Shown one piece after another: positions 16,512-25,890 of a stretch of DNA of 64,000 nucleotides. The DNA is taken from NCBI RefSeq assembly GCF_014647455.2, contig NZ_BMPF01000006.1, positions 55,585 to 119,584 on the forward strand. The letters run 5' to 3'. The notes beneath the pieces are model-generated. The model had not been told where the DNA came from, did no database searches, and saw nothing but the letters and a program-made list of their open reading frames with translations. Within the stretch, counting starts at the first letter, position 1, and each line of letters starts with the position of its first letter. Source of the stretch: Halarchaeum grantii. GTDB lineage: Archaea; Halobacteriota; Halobacteria; Halobacteriales; Halobacteriaceae. The translations under genes and the position numbers were made by a program.

Positions 16512-18968
16512 CTACTCCCCGATTCCGAAGTCCCGACCGCTGTTCGCGACGACGAGGAGGCTGGACGCCGCCATCGCGATGGCGGCGAGCAGCGGGTCGA
16601 CGAGGCCGAGCGCGGCCGCCGGGAGCGTGATGACGTTGTAGCCGAGCGCCCACCCGAAGTTCTGGCGGACGCGCGAGCGCGTCGTCTCCGCGACGTCGAA
16701 GAGCCGACGCACCGACCGGAGGCCGCCCTCGGTGACGGTGGCGTCCGCCGCTTCGGTCGCGAGCTCGGTGCCGGAGGCGAACGCCACCCCCAAGTCGGCG
16801 GCGGCGAGCGCGGGCGCGTCGTTCGTCCCGTCGCCCACCATCGCGACCGTTCCCTCCGCGCCCCGGAGGCGCTCGACGACGGCGGCTTTCGCCTGCGGGA
16901 GCACGCCCGCGAAGACGTCCTCGACGTCCGGGTGCGCCTCGAACGCCGCGGTCTCGGACTGATCGTCGCCGGTGACGACGACGATCGTCCGGCCGTCGGC
17001 GGCGAGGGCTTCGACGGTCTCCGCCCAGTCCTCGCGCGGCGTGTCGCGCGTCCCGAGCACGCCCCGCGCCGCGCCGTCCCAGCCGACGACGGTGGCGATG
17101 GCGCCCTCGCGCTGAACGGCGCCTATCGCCGACTCGACGCTCGCGGGGAGCGCCCAGTCGCCGCCCGCGAAGAGGTCGGGGTGGCCGACGAGCACGCGCG
17201 TCCCGTCGAGCGTCCCTTCGGCACCGCGCCGGTGCTCCTCGAAGTCGGCGACGGTCGCGGTCGAAGCGTCGCCGGTCCCGTCGCCCCCGTCCCCGGCGGT
17301 GGCGTCGACGTTGAGCGCGCCGCCGTCCGCGAGCGCGTGCCGGCCTTCGTTCCCGTCGGCGCGCGCGACGATGGCGTCCGCGACCGGGTGGTTCGCGTCG
17401 CGTTCGACGGCGGCGGCATACCGGAGCAGGGCACCCTCGTCGGTCTCGGGTGCGGCGACGTCCGTGACGCGCATCCGGCCCTCGGTGAGCGTCCCGGTCT
17501 TGTCGAAGGCGACGACGTCGACGTCCGCGAGCCCCTCGACGGCGGCCGTGTTCGTGACGATGACGCCCTCGTCGGCGGCGCGGCTCACGCCGGCGGCGAC
17601 CGCGACGGGCGTCGCGAGGCCGAACGAGCACGGGCAGGAGACGACGAGGACGGAGACGCCGACGGTGACGGCTTCGCGGGCGGGCGCGCCGAGGGCGAGC
17701 CACGCGCCCGCGACGACGACGGCGAGGCCGAGGACGAACGGGACGAAGAGCGCGGCGATGGTGTCCGCGAGGCGCTGACTCCCGCCGCCCCCGGACTGGA
17801 CGTTCCAGAGCTGTGCGAGCAGGCGGTCGTAGGTGCTCGTCGTCTCCTCGCCGACGCGGACGACGAGGCGGCCGTCCGTCGCGATGGAGCCGCCGATGAC
17901 CGAATCGCCCGGTCCCTTCGTCTCCGGGACGGATTCGCCGGTGACGAGCGCCTCGTCGACGGCCGCCTCGCCCTCGACGACGGTGCCGTCGAGCGGGACG
18001 CGCGCGCCGCGCTTCACGACCGTCTCGTCGCCCGGTTCGAGGTCGGCGACGGCCACCTCGCGGGTGCCCGCGTCGTCGCGAACGAGCGCCTCGGTCACGC
18101 GGTCGAAGTCGAGGTCGCCGACGGAGCCGAGCGCGCGGCGCTTCACGCGGCGCTGGACGAAGTCCCCGAGCGTCACGACCGCGACGATGGCGACCGCGAC
18201 GTCGAAGTAGATGACGACGCCGCCGGTGAGCACCTCGTAGAGCGAGTAGCTGTACGCGGCGAGCGCGCCGCCCGCGATGAGGACGTCCATGTTCGGTTCG
18301 CCCGCGCGCAGGCTGACGTACGCCGAGCGGAGGATGGGGTAGCCGACGAGGAAGACGACGAACGTCGAGATGAGGGGGATCGGGACGAACACCATCACGC
18401 TCGTCGCGGACTCGTGGAGGAAGGACTCGGGGTAGATACCGAGATACGCGGGATAGACGAAGAGGACGTAGATCATCATCACCGCCATCCCACCGAGGAC
18501 GCCGAGGACGGTGCGGAGTTCGTCGCGCCCGAAGCGCTCCTCGGCCGCGACGGCCGTGCCGACCTCCGGGGCGTTCGCCCGGTAGCCGAGGCGGCTCACC
18601 GACTCGCCCACTTCCCCGGGGTCGGTGCGCTCGGGGTCGTAGGAGACCTTCAGCATCTCCGTCGCGTAGCTCGCCTCGACGCCGTAGACGCCGTCCACCT
18701 CGGACGCGGTCGACTCGAGGAAGGCCTCGCAGGCCGTGCAGTGCATGCCGTCGACCGCGAGGAACGCCGTCTCCGCGTCGTCGGGGACTTCGGCGTCGCG
18801 CTCGCCGTCGGCGTCGCCCCCGTCCGCCGACACCGCTTCGGGGTCGACGTCGCCCATCGTTCGATACACTTCGAGGCAGCCCCGACAGCAGAACGACCCC
18901 TCGACGTCGGGATCGGTGTGGGGCTCGCCGCGAACCGGTAGCTCGCAGAGGGTGCAGTCGTCGCTCAT
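16512..18968 (-). CDS. Copper-transporting P1B-type ATPase (CcoI/FixI-like)
   Basis: Protein of 818 aa. An N-terminal Cys-rich metal-binding domain (CTLCELP ... FCCRGCLEVY, residues 5-40) is followed by an HMA domain (GMHCTACEAF), eight predicted membrane helices, the ion-channel CPC motif (VVSCPCSFGLATP), phosphorylation DKTGTLTEG, and MVGDGTNDAPALAAADLGVA. The extra N-terminal Cys domain is typical of CcoI/FixI ATPases that supply Cu to cbb3-type or other heme-copper oxidases. Its start codon overlaps the stop of the COG2836 gene (ATGA), a pairing seen in cco/fix loci. Direction of transport is inferred. Confidence 0.9.
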   Translation of the reverse strand: MSDDCTLCELPVRGEPHTDPDVEGSFCCRGCLEVYRTMGDVDPEAVSADGGDADGERDAEVPDDAETAFLAVDGMHCTACEAFLESTASEVDGVYGVEASYATEMLKVSYDPERTDPGEVGESVSRLGYRANAPEVGTAVAAEERFGRDELRTVLGVLGGMAVMMIYVLFVYPAYLGIYPESFLHESATSVMVFVPIPLISTFVVFLVGYPILRSAYVSLRAGEPNMDVLIAGGALAAYSYSLYEVLTGGVVIYFDVAVAIVAVVTLGDFVQRRVKRRALGSVGDLDFDRVTEALVRDDAGTREVAVADLEPGDETVVKRGARVPLDGTVVEGEAAVDEALVTGESVPETKGPGDSVIGGSIATDGRLVVRVGEETTSTYDRLLAQLWNVQSGGGGSQRLADTIAALFVPFVLGLAVVVAGAWLALGAPAREAVTVGVSVLVVSCPCSFGLATPVAVAAGVSRAADEGVIVTNTAAVEGLADVDVVAFDKTGTLTEGRMRVTDVAAPETDEGALLRYAAAVERDANHPVADAIVARADGNEGRHALADGGALNVDATAGDGGDGTGDASTATVADFEEHRRGAEGTLDGTRVLVGHPDLFAGGDWALPASVESAIGAVQREGAIATVVGWDGAARGVLGTRDTPREDWAETVEALAADGRTIVVVTGDDQSETAAFEAHPDVEDVFAGVLPQAKAAVVERLRGAEGTVAMVGDGTNDAPALAAADLGVAFASGTELATEAADATVTEGGLRSVRRLFDVAETTRSRVRQNFGWALGYNVITLPAAALGLVDPLLAAIAMAASSLLVVANSGRDFGIGE

Positions 18969-19741
18969 GGTGTGAGGGAGGGCGGGACGTAGTGGGGGAC
19001 GTGGAGCATCGGGACGGGCACGCCGAGGAGACCGAGGCCGTGGAGGAGCGGGAGCAGCCCGAGGAAGACGAACGCGACGCCGAGGACGCGGTGGGCGGCC
19101 GCGCGCTTCGCCGCCGGCACGGAGCCGAGGACCGTGCCGTAGAGGAAGAGCGTCGGAATCGTCCCGACGCCGAGCGCCGCGAGGTTCAGCGCGCCCGCGA
19201 CCGGCTCCCCGCTCCCGAGCGCGTAGACGAACGCCGGGTAGAGGAGGGGGCACGGGAGGAACGCGTGTATCGCGCCGAGGAGCGCGATTCGCGGGGAGTT
19301 CGCGTAGTCGTCGACGCGCGACGTGGCGACGCCGGCGACGCGCGAGAACAGCCCGCCACCGCCGAGAGAGCCCGGTGCGAGCGAGCCGACGCGCTCGCGG
19401 CCGAGGACGCGCCCGACGCCGACGGTGACGACGAGGGCGCCGACGAGGACGCCCGCGACGCCGCGAACGGCGTCACCGACGCCGCCGAGCGACGCGCCCG
19501 CGTAGACGGTCGCGCCGAGGAGGCCGAGGAGGCCGCCGACGAGCGCGTAGCTCGCCGTGCGGCCGAGGTTGAAGAGGGCGTGCTGGCGGAGCTCGAACCA
19601 CGACGGCCCACGCGAGTCGGTGGGCATCCGGTCCGCGTACGTCGTGACGAGCGGGCCGCACATCCCGAGGCAGTGCGCGCCGCCGAGCAAGCCCACGACT
19701 GCGAACAGCGCGAGTTCCGTAGGGGCGACGGGCACGGCCAT
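18965..19741 (-). CDS. COG2836 (TauE/SafE-like, CcoI-partner) membrane protein
   Basis: Protein of 258 aa with about six membrane helices. The N-terminal [16 protein letters not shown] carries the conserved Cys-containing motif of the COG2836/UreH-like subset of TauE/SafE proteins, and [20 protein letters not shown] is its repeat. Members occur next to CcoI/FixI copper ATPases and are linked to cytochrome oxidase maturation. It is the first gene of the pair. A gtttaggcc element 26 nt upstream supports a leaderless ATG at 19741. Confidence 0.85.
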   Translation of the reverse strand: MAVPVAPTELALFAVVGLLGGAHCLGMCGPLVTTYADRMPTDSRGPSWFELRQHALFNLGRTASYALVGGLLGLLGATVYAGASLGGVGDAVRGVAGVLVGALVVTVGVGRVLGRERVGSLAPGSLGGGGLFSRVAGVATSRVDDYANSPRIALLGAIHAFLPCPLLYPAFVYALGSGEPVAGALNLAALGVGTIPTLFLYGTVLGSVPAAKRAAAHRVLGVAFVFLGLLPLLHGLGLLGVPVPMLHVPHYVPPSLTP

Positions 19742-19844
19742 CGTGGCCGGGGGTAGGGCGGTCGGGCCTAAACCCTCACCGGGTTCGGTGTCGGCTTCGG
19801 GTCGGCCAGTGAGGTTTATCCGCCCCAGGTCCGCAGAGGCGAGT

Positions 19845-20429
19845 ATGGACGCGCTCTGTGTCTACTGCGGGTCGAGTTCGGGCGAGCGCCCCGCGTACGC
19901 CGCGGCCGCCGCGGACCTCGGGACGGCGCTCGCCGAACGGGACGTCACGCTCGTCTACGGCGGCGGTCGCGTCGGGCTGATGGGCGCCGTCGCGGACGCG
20001 GCGCTCGCCGCCGGCGGCGACGTGCACGGCGTCATCCCGGAATCGCTCGAAGCGAAGGAGGTCGCGCACTCCGGGCTCACCGACCTCGACGTCGTGGCGT
20101 CGATGCACGAGCGGAAGGCGCGAATGGCCGAGCTCGCGGACGGCTTCGTCGCGCTCCCAGGCGGGTTCGGCACGCTCGAGGAGATCGTCGAGGTGCTCAC
20201 GTGGGCGCAGCTCGGCTTCCACGAGAAGCCGTGTGGTCTCCTGAACGTCGCCGGCTACTACGACGACCTCGCGGCGTTCTTCGACCACCAGACCGAGGAG
20301 GGGTTCGTCGAGGAGACGCACCGCGAGATGGTGGTCGTCGAGGACTCCGTCGACGGCCTCCTCGATGCCTACGCGTCCTACGACTCCCCAGCCATCAAGT
20401 CCGTCCTCACGGACGCCGAGGAGACGTGA
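19845..20429 (+). CDS. LOG family/TIGR00730 Rossmann-fold protein
   Basis: Protein of 194 aa with the family motif [20 protein letters not shown] (PGGxGTxxE) and an upstream Rossmann loop ([18 protein letters not shown]). Characterised LOG proteins are nucleoside 5'-monophosphate phosphoribohydrolases; the physiological substrate in archaea is not known. The ATG at 19845 begins the conserved [13 protein letters not shown], and a ggtttatcc element sits about 28 nt upstream. Confidence 0.9.
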   Translation: MDALCVYCGSSSGERPAYAAAAADLGTALAERDVTLVYGGGRVGLMGAVADAALAAGGDVHGVIPESLEAKEVAHSGLTDLDVVASMHERKARMAELADGFVALPGGFGTLEEIVEVLTWAQLGFHEKPCGLLNVAGYYDDLAAFFDHQTEEGFVEETHREMVVVEDSVDGLLDAYASYDSPAIKSVLTDAEET

Positions 20430-20470
20430 GGGACCGATAGTTTCGACTACCGGGCGCGAGAACGGCGGGT

Positions 20471-20767
20471 ATGAGCGACGCCGACGCCGCCGAGGACGCC
20501 GACACCGCCGAAGCGAACGGCATCACCGCGCGCTACTACGAGACCGACGAGGAGCGCGTGCTCACCTTCGAGTCCGGGACCGGGAGCGCCGCCGTCGCGC
20601 AGAACCGCGAGGGCTACGCCATGCTCAAGGTGCGCCCGACCGCCGACGGTGACGAACTCGAGCGCTACTACGGCTTCGACATGGCGCTCGACCACGCCGC
20701 CGAACTCCTCGGCGTCTCGCCGACCGACCTCCCCGTGCCCGAGAGCGCCGCCGACATGGGGATGTAG
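20471..20767 (+). CDS. Haloarchaeal conserved hypothetical (98 aa)
   Basis: The protein has an acidic, Ala-rich N-terminus (residues 1-17) and then a compact alpha/beta stretch (ITARYYETDEERVLTFES, ELERYYGFDMALDHAAELLG). It is probably a DUF7111-like haloarchaeal family. It lies 41 nt after the LOG gene and may be co-transcribed with it. No catalytic motif is seen. Confidence 0.65.
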   Translation: MSDADAAEDADTAEANGITARYYETDEERVLTFESGTGSAAVAQNREGYAMLKVRPTADGDELERYYGFDMALDHAAELLGVSPTDLPVPESAADMGM

Positions 20768-20779
20768 TCCGCGAGTCCG

Positions 20780-21967
20780 TCAGACGTCGCCGGTGAGGAT
20801 GTCGGCGACCCGCTGGCGCTCGAACAGCGTCAGCGACGCCTCCGCCAGCGTTTCGAGGCCGTTCCACGCGCCGAAGGCGTCGGGGTAGAACTGCCGCGCC
20901 GCGGCCTCGGTCTGGAACAGGTTGACGATCGGGCCCTGGTAGGAGCCGCCGCCCCGGTAGAGGCGGTCGTTCCGGACGGCGCGCAACTGCTTGCCGATCG
21001 GGTCCTCGCGCATCCGCTCGACCTTCGCCTCGAACTCCTCGGTCGAGACGTGCGTGAGGCCGTACTGGAACACGATGGCGTCGGGGTCGACCTTCAGCAG
21101 TTGCTCGTAGTCCCACTTGGCGTAGCTGCCGTCGATGTGGTCGTCGAAGGCGCCGCGCATCTCCAGGTCGCGGTACTGCTTGTGGTTGTTGCCCGACTGG
21201 ACGGGGTAGGCCCAGAACGCGCCCTTCTCGAAGTCGGAGTTCACCGAGAGCACCCCGACCGTCGGGCGCTCGTCGGTCGGCGGGAGCGTCGACTGGATCG
21301 TCGCCTGCATCTCGTCGTGGACGGCCCGGTACGCCTCGTAGCGCTCCGCTTCGTCGAAGGCGTCGGCGACGATCTCGAAGGCGTCGTAGAGCGAGTAGTA
21401 CGGGTAGTCGTGCCACTCGTCGCCGCGACGGCGGATGTAGTTCCCGAGGAAGGGGCCGACCGCGTCACCGATCTCCTCGGCGTCGGCCGCCGTCCAGTTG
21501 TCGGAGAGGACGCCGAGCCAGTTCGGGTCGACGAGGTGTAGGTCGCTGTCGAGCGCGTAGAAGACCTCTTTGTCGAACCCGCCGTCGCCGGCGATCGTCG
21601 CGACGTCGTCGAGGGACACGTCCACGCCCGGCAGGTAGTCGTAGAAGAAGGCGGGCACGTTCGAGGGGTCCCAGAGGCCTTGGAGGCCGTCGGCCTTCCC
21701 GAGGGCGATCCCCATGTCGCCGTACGTGCTGAGGAAGGACAGCCACGTCTCGGGAGCCTCCTCGAAGGTGACCTCGCCCATCGGCTCCATCGTCACCGAG
21801 TAGCTCGTGTCCGTCGCCGTCGTCGTCGCGGTCGTCCCGCTCGTGGTCGTTTCGGCGTCGCCGCCGCCGGTACAGCCCGCGAGCGCGCCGGCCGCCACGA
21901 GGCCGCCGCCGTATCTGATGTAGTCGCGCCGCGTCGGTGTGAGGGTGTCGCCAGCGTCGTCGGACAT
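20780..21967 (-). CDS. Iron(III)-siderophore ABC transporter substrate-binding lipoprotein
   Basis: Protein of 395 aa with a Tat signal and lipobox (RRDYIRYGGGLVAAGALAGC, twin Arg at residues 13-14) and a Thr-rich linker. The two-lobed binding-protein fold follows (WLSFLSTYGDMGIALGKADG ... VDPDAIVFQYGLTH). It resembles ferric-siderophore (FepB/BtuF-type) binding proteins, delivering iron chelate to an ABC importer. Permease and ATPase genes are not adjacent. A near-perfect DtxR/Idr-type operator lies between its TATA box and start codon, so iron repression is expected. Confidence 0.87.
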   Translation of the reverse strand: MSDDAGDTLTPTRRDYIRYGGGLVAAGALAGCTGGGDAETTTSGTTATTTATDTSYSVTMEPMGEVTFEEAPETWLSFLSTYGDMGIALGKADGLQGLWDPSNVPAFFYDYLPGVDVSLDDVATIAGDGGFDKEVFYALDSDLHLVDPNWLGVLSDNWTAADAEEIGDAVGPFLGNYIRRRGDEWHDYPYYSLYDAFEIVADAFDEAERYEAYRAVHDEMQATIQSTLPPTDERPTVGVLSVNSDFEKGAFWAYPVQSGNNHKQYRDLEMRGAFDDHIDGSYAKWDYEQLLKVDPDAIVFQYGLTHVSTEEFEAKVERMREDPIGKQLRAVRNDRLYRGGGSYQGPIVNLFQTEAAARQFYPDAFGAWNGLETLAEASLTLFERQRVADILTGDV

Positions 21968-21971
21968 TATC

Positions 21972-21987
21972 TTTAGGCTGGCCTAAA
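21972..21987. promoter_or_regulatory. DtxR/Idr-type iron operator
   Basis: TTTAGGCTGGCCTAAA is an inverted repeat with perfect 7-bp arms (TTTAGGC/GCCTAAA) around a 2-base centre, close to the DtxR-family iron box TTAGGnnnGCCTAA. It occupies the interval between the TATA element (21986-21994) and the start codon at 21967 of the siderophore-binding gene. Bound repressor would cover the transcription start. Confidence 0.75.
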
Positions 21988-21994
21988 AATATAT
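21986..21994 (-). promoter_or_regulatory. TATA box of the siderophore-binding gene
   Basis: On the minus strand the sequence reads ATATATTTT, centred about 25 nt before the ATG at 21967, which implies a leaderless mRNA. It abuts the iron operator. Confidence 0.65.
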
Positions 21995-22078
21995 GTCCGT
22001 TTCGGTTCGCGGCGGTCCCACCGCGCGCCCGACGACGGCCGTCAGCCGTCTCGCACGAGCGCCCCTCCCACGGACTCC

Positions 22079-22825
22079 CTACTCGAACATCCGCATGGGC
22101 TTGGCCTGACTCGACTCCTCCTCGCTGGCCTGCTGCATGCGCTCGGCGAGCTGCTGTTTCTGCTCGCGGATCTGCTCGGCCTGCTCGACGAGGGTGTCGG
22201 TCTCGACGTCGACGTCCGCGATGGGCTCGATGCCCTTGTCGAGGAGCTGCTTCGAGGCGGCGGGATCGGGGAACTGGGGGTCGGACTCGACGACGAGGCC
22301 GACGCCGGTGAGGTCGTTGACGTCCGCGCGGTTGACGAGCGCGCCGGTGGGGCCGCCGACGACGCCCTGCTCGGGTGGGGTATCGACGCCGTGCGCTTCG
22401 AGGATGGACGCCCCGTCGCCGGTCGCGACCCCGAACACCTCGGGGACGTGACTCGGGTCCTCGTTCTGCGTCGGGAAGCCGCTGAGATAGAGCGGCGTCG
22501 CGTCCGCGTCCACCACCCAGTCGGTGACGGAGTCGGCGAACTCGGCGGCGGCGACGCGGTTCACGGGGATGTCCGCTTGGAGGGCGAGCAGGTCGCGCTC
22601 CTCGTCCGCGTAGAGGCGGACGGGCGGGCGCGCGGTGTAGTCGTCCTCGTCGTAGATCGCGACCTCCGGGAGGCCGTCGCAGTCGACGCTCGCGACGTAC
22701 GTCATATCGAACTCGTCGACGAGGTGGTCGGTCGCGATCTTCCCGACGAGGCCGACGCCGGGGAGTCCTTCCACGAGCACCGGTTCGTCGACGTCGAACT
22801 CGGCGCGCTCTCTGACGCGTGCCAT
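22079..22825 (-). CDS. PAC2-family proteasome-assembly-chaperone-like protein (1)
   Basis: Protein of 248 aa. PAC2 N-terminal signature EPVLVEGLPGVGLVGKIATD (residues 15-34), middle LYLSGFPTQ and GVVGGPTGALVN strands, and a C-terminal coiled coil (TDTLVEQAEQIREQKQQLAE). The family includes eukaryotic proteasome assembly chaperones and archaeal homologues of unclear function. A gtttatacc element 26 nt upstream supports the ATG at 22825. A paralogue is at 61611-62366. Confidence 0.88.
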   Translation of the reverse strand: MARVRERAEFDVDEPVLVEGLPGVGLVGKIATDHLVDEFDMTYVASVDCDGLPEVAIYDEDDYTARPPVRLYADEERDLLALQADIPVNRVAAAEFADSVTDWVVDADATPLYLSGFPTQNEDPSHVPEVFGVATGDGASILEAHGVDTPPEQGVVGGPTGALVNRADVNDLTGVGLVVESDPQFPDPAASKQLLDKGIEPIADVDVETDTLVEQAEQIREQKQQLAERMQQASEEESSQAKPMRMFE

Positions 22826-22920
22826 ACGCGTGGTGTCTCGCGGACGCGGTATAAACTCGGGGGCGGGGTCGCGCTCGAACGCAACCCACAAGCGGGCCCG
22901 CGTCCAGAGAGTAGACGAGA

Positions 22921-23829
22921 ATGGACGCGCTCGAACGCTACGAGCCGATCATCGACGACTACGACGCCTTCCTCGCGGCCTGCGAGCGCCCGCTCCCGTC
23001 GGTGGTCCGGGTGAACGGCATCAAGGCCGACCCGGCGCGCGCGGTGGCGGCCCTCGAAGCCGAGGGCGTGGCGGTGACGCGCCGCGAGTGGAACGAATCC
23101 GTCCTCGAAGTGGACACGGACAAACCCGGCAACACGTGGCCGTACTTCCACGGCTGGATTCACGGCCAGGAGGAGGTGTCGGCGGTGCCCGCCGTCGCGC
23201 TCGACCCCGACCCCGGTGACGCGGTCTGGGACACGTGTGCGGCCCCCGGGTCGAAGACGACGCAGCTCGCCGCCCGCCTCGACGACTCGGGCCTCCTCGT
23301 CGCGAACGACGACAACCTCGGACGGCTCTCCGCGCTCCGCTCGAACGCCGAGCGCCTCGGCGCGACCTGCGTCGCCGTGACGAACGGGGACGCGCGGCGC
23401 TTCACCACCGACGGCTTCGGCGTCGACGCCTTCGATGCCGTGCTCGCGGACGTTCCCTGTACGTGCGAGGGGACGGTCCGCAAGAACGCGGACGCACTCG
23501 ACGACGTCGGGCGCGAGGCGAGCCTGCACATCGCGAGCCTCCAAGAGGACATCCTGCGCCGCGCCGTCGAGCTGACGCGCGACGGCGGCCACGTCGTCTA
23601 CTCGACGTGCACGTTCGCGCCCGAGGAGAACGAGGCCGTCGTCGACGCCGTCCTCGCTGCGGAACCCGTCGACCTCGTCGAGTTCGACGTCGGCCTCGAG
23701 CACTCGCCCGGCCTCACCGAATGGGACGGCGAGACCTACGACGAGTCGCTCGCGGACGCGAAGCGCTTCTACCCCCACCAGAACGACACGGGCGGGTTCT
23801 TCTGCGCGAAACTGGAGGTGGCGCGATGA
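22921..23829 (+). CDS. RsmB/NOP-family RNA m5C methyltransferase
   Basis: Protein of 302 aa with SAM motif I (VWDTCAAPGSKTTQLA), motif IV ADVPCTCEGT (catalytic Pro-Cys) and motif VI YSTCTFAPEENEAV (second Cys) of NOL1/NOP2/Sun enzymes. It probably makes 5-methylcytidine in tRNA or rRNA. The N-terminal RNA-binding part is short, and the missing C-terminal domain appears to be supplied by the next gene, whose ATG overlaps this stop (ATGA). Confidence 0.92.
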   Translation: MDALERYEPIIDDYDAFLAACERPLPSVVRVNGIKADPARAVAALEAEGVAVTRREWNESVLEVDTDKPGNTWPYFHGWIHGQEEVSAVPAVALDPDPGDAVWDTCAAPGSKTTQLAARLDDSGLLVANDDNLGRLSALRSNAERLGATCVAVTNGDARRFTTDGFGVDAFDAVLADVPCTCEGTVRKNADALDDVGREASLHIASLQEDILRRAVELTRDGGHVVYSTCTFAPEENEAVVDAVLAAEPVDLVEFDVGLEHSPGLTEWDGETYDESLADAKRFYPHQNDTGGFFCAKLEVAR

Positions 23830-24329
23830 GCGAGAACACGAGCTATCGCTTCGAGCGCCTGCCCGCGAACGACGCGGAGAAGACGGTCGAGGGCCGCCCC
23901 ACCCGCGAGTCTGTCCTCGACTACTGGACGGAGCGATTCGGCGTCCCCCCCGAGGTGTTCGAGGACTACGCGTTCTGGGAGAAGGGCGCCGGCAAGATCT
24001 GGGTGTCGCCGAGCGCCGTCCCGGACGGCCTCGAAGTCGAGTCGCTCGGCATCACGTTCCTCCGCACGCGACAGGAGCACTGGAAGCCGACGACGAACGC
24101 CGCCCAGCGCTTCGGGCGCCACGCCACCGACTGCGTCGTCGACCTCACGCGCGAGGAGGCCGAACGCTTCGTCGCCGGCGAGGACCAAGAGATAGCGTGG
24201 GACGGCGACTGGGGCTACCTCATCGCCGCGCACGAACTCGTGGGCGAGCGCGAACCGCTCGGCGTCGGCCTCTACCTCCACGGCGAGCTCCGCTCGATGA
24301 TTCCGAAGGGCCGCCAGCGCGACCTTTAG
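23826..24329 (+). CDS. DUF7122-like protein, partner of RsmB methyltransferase
   Basis: Protein of 167 aa. It resembles the C-terminal PUA-like/RsmF_B-type domain fused to some NOL1/NOP2 methyltransferases (DYWTERFGVPPEVFEDYAFW at residues 33-52, then a beta-rich part). The 4-nt ATGA overlap with the preceding methyltransferase argues that the two are subunits of one RNA-modifying enzyme. Its stop overlaps the convergent Bax1 stop by 4 nt. Confidence 0.75.
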   Translation: MSENTSYRFERLPANDAEKTVEGRPTRESVLDYWTERFGVPPEVFEDYAFWEKGAGKIWVSPSAVPDGLEVESLGITFLRTRQEHWKPTTNAAQRFGRHATDCVVDLTREEAERFVAGEDQEIAWDGDWGYLIAAHELVGEREPLGVGLYLHGELRSMIPKGRQRDL

Positions 24330-25837
24330 GCCTTCTCGCGGAGGACGCCGCCGCCGAGGCCCTCCCACTCGACGCGATAGCCGAGTCGGGAGAGCACCGC
24401 GCTCGTCTCCGTGAGGCCGCGCTCCTCGCAAATCTCCTCGACCTCGGAGAGCGCCATCCCCGCCGCGACGTCTGCGGCGAGCGCGTCCAGCACGGCGGGG
24501 CGAACGAGCGTCCGCCCGACCACCTCGTGCTCGGGGAACTCCCGGTCCTCGACGGCGTCGACGGGGACGCCGTACTCGTCGGCGAGCGCCTCGAGCGAGA
24601 CGACGTCCACGTCGGGGACGAGGGCGGCCGGGAGGTCGGCGCTCGCGTCCGCTCGGAGGTCGGCCTCGAACTCCCGGAGGGCGTCCACGACGTCCTTCAC
24701 GCGCACCGACCCCGTGTAGGGGATGGCGCGGTGGTCGCGCGTCGCGATCTCCTCGCCCACGCCGAGGGATTCGTCGACGGCGACGAGCAACTCGACGTCC
24801 GTCGCCTCGAGTTGGGCGAGTTTCTTCTCGACGTACGCGGGCGTCCAGAACCCCATGATCTCGAAGTAGACTCGATAGTCCGCGTAGCGGTAGTCGAAGG
24901 CGAAGTCCGGCACCATCAGGTGCTCGCCGGCGTCGAGCAGGTCGGGTTCGCGCACGAGGTCCCAGTCCAACTCGAGGGCCGCGAAGCGCGCCGCGAACTC
25001 GCGTTCGACGCCGCTGTCGTAGGACACCTCGGTGACGGGGTCGGCGTCCGGGACGGAGAGCGGGTCCGAGTCGTCGAGTACCATCGTGCGCTCGGTGCCC
25101 CGGTCGTCGATGGTGGCTTCGAGGCGCCACGTCTCGCGCCCGACGACGGCGCGGAGGACGCGCGCGAAGCGCGTACCATATCGCCGCGTGCGCGTGAAGA
25201 GCGCGTCCGGCCCGGTGAGGACGACCTCGCGCCCGACGTCGCCCTCGACCTCGTGGACCTCGTAGAGGAGGCCGAGGCGCTTGATCGCGAGGACGAGCGA
25301 GCGCGGGTCGTCGGTGCGGACGCGGACCTCCGTCGCGTCGAAGAGCGCGGTCTGCGCGAGCGAGAGGTTGTACTGCGCGAGCAGGTCGGCGGGCGTCCAG
25401 CGCGGGTCGAAGCCCGCGAGCACCTCGCGGGACTCCCGGTCGGCGTAGAGGCTCCGCGCGACGGCGTCGGCCGACGCGTCGAGGCGCTCGCCCGCCGCCT
25501 CGAGCGCGGCGTCGCGTTCGGCTTCGGTGACGACGCCGACGTCCTCGGCGGCGGCGAACGCAACGCGGCGCGCCGTCGCCGGGTCGACGGGTGCGCGCAC
25601 CTCGAAGGTCGCGTCGCGTTCCGCGAGTTTCGCGAGCCCGCGAACGAGCTTGAAGTCGGGCGCGTCGCGCTCGACGGCGGAGAGGGCGTCGTCGAGCGCG
25701 CGCCGGTCGTCGCCGACGCGCTCGCGGTAGGTGTCGAGGACCCGTCGTGCGGCCTCGCGGTCGGCGTCTCCACCCGCGAACCGCGGGCGATAGCCGCCGC
25801 CGGCGCGCGACACGCGGAGCAGGTCCTTCGTGAGCAC
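24326..25837 (-). CDS. bax1: Bax1-like nuclease (DUF790), XPB partner
   Basis: Protein of 503 aa matching DUF790/Bax1, the archaeal nuclease that binds XPB helicase. The C-terminal half contains the nuclease core: VPDFAFDYRYADYRVYFEIM and GFWTPAYVEKKLAQLE (D...E...EK pattern, residues about 310-345). XPB-Bax1 is proposed to unwind and incise damaged DNA in nucleotide excision repair. GTG start at 25837, 26 nt from a TATA box (about 25861-25866) shared with the divergent lipoprotein gene. XPB is encoded 0.4 kb upstream on the same strand. Confidence 0.87.
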   Translation of the reverse strand: MLTKDLLRVSRAGGGYRPRFAGGDADREAARRVLDTYRERVGDDRRALDDALSAVERDAPDFKLVRGLAKLAERDATFEVRAPVDPATARRVAFAAAEDVGVVTEAERDAALEAAGERLDASADAVARSLYADRESREVLAGFDPRWTPADLLAQYNLSLAQTALFDATEVRVRTDDPRSLVLAIKRLGLLYEVHEVEGDVGREVVLTGPDALFTRTRRYGTRFARVLRAVVGRETWRLEATIDDRGTERTMVLDDSDPLSVPDADPVTEVSYDSGVEREFAARFAALELDWDLVREPDLLDAGEHLMVPDFAFDYRYADYRVYFEIMGFWTPAYVEKKLAQLEATDVELLVAVDESLGVGEEIATRDHRAIPYTGSVRVKDVVDALREFEADLRADASADLPAALVPDVDVVSLEALADEYGVPVDAVEDREFPEHEVVGRTLVRPAVLDALAADVAAGMALSEVEEICEERGLTETSAVLSRLGYRVEWEGLGGGVLREKA

Positions 25838-25858
25838 GAATCCGCGTTGGCGACCGGC

Positions 25859-25868
25859 GGATAAAAGG
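25859..25868. promoter_or_regulatory. Bidirectional TATA element between bax1 and a lipoprotein gene
   Basis: GGATAAAAGG lies 26 nt from both the GTG of the Bax1-like gene (25837, minus) and the ATG of the lipoprotein gene (25891, plus). The whole intergenic gap is only 53 bases, so one element may serve both directions. Confidence 0.55.
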
Positions 25869-25890
25869 GGTGGGGAAGCGCATAGCCACC

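Noticed and set aside
18965..19756. Plus-strand 254-codon frame opposite the COG2836 gene
   Set aside because: Arg/Glu/Ala-rich shadow of a membrane protein with clear motifs on the minus strand.
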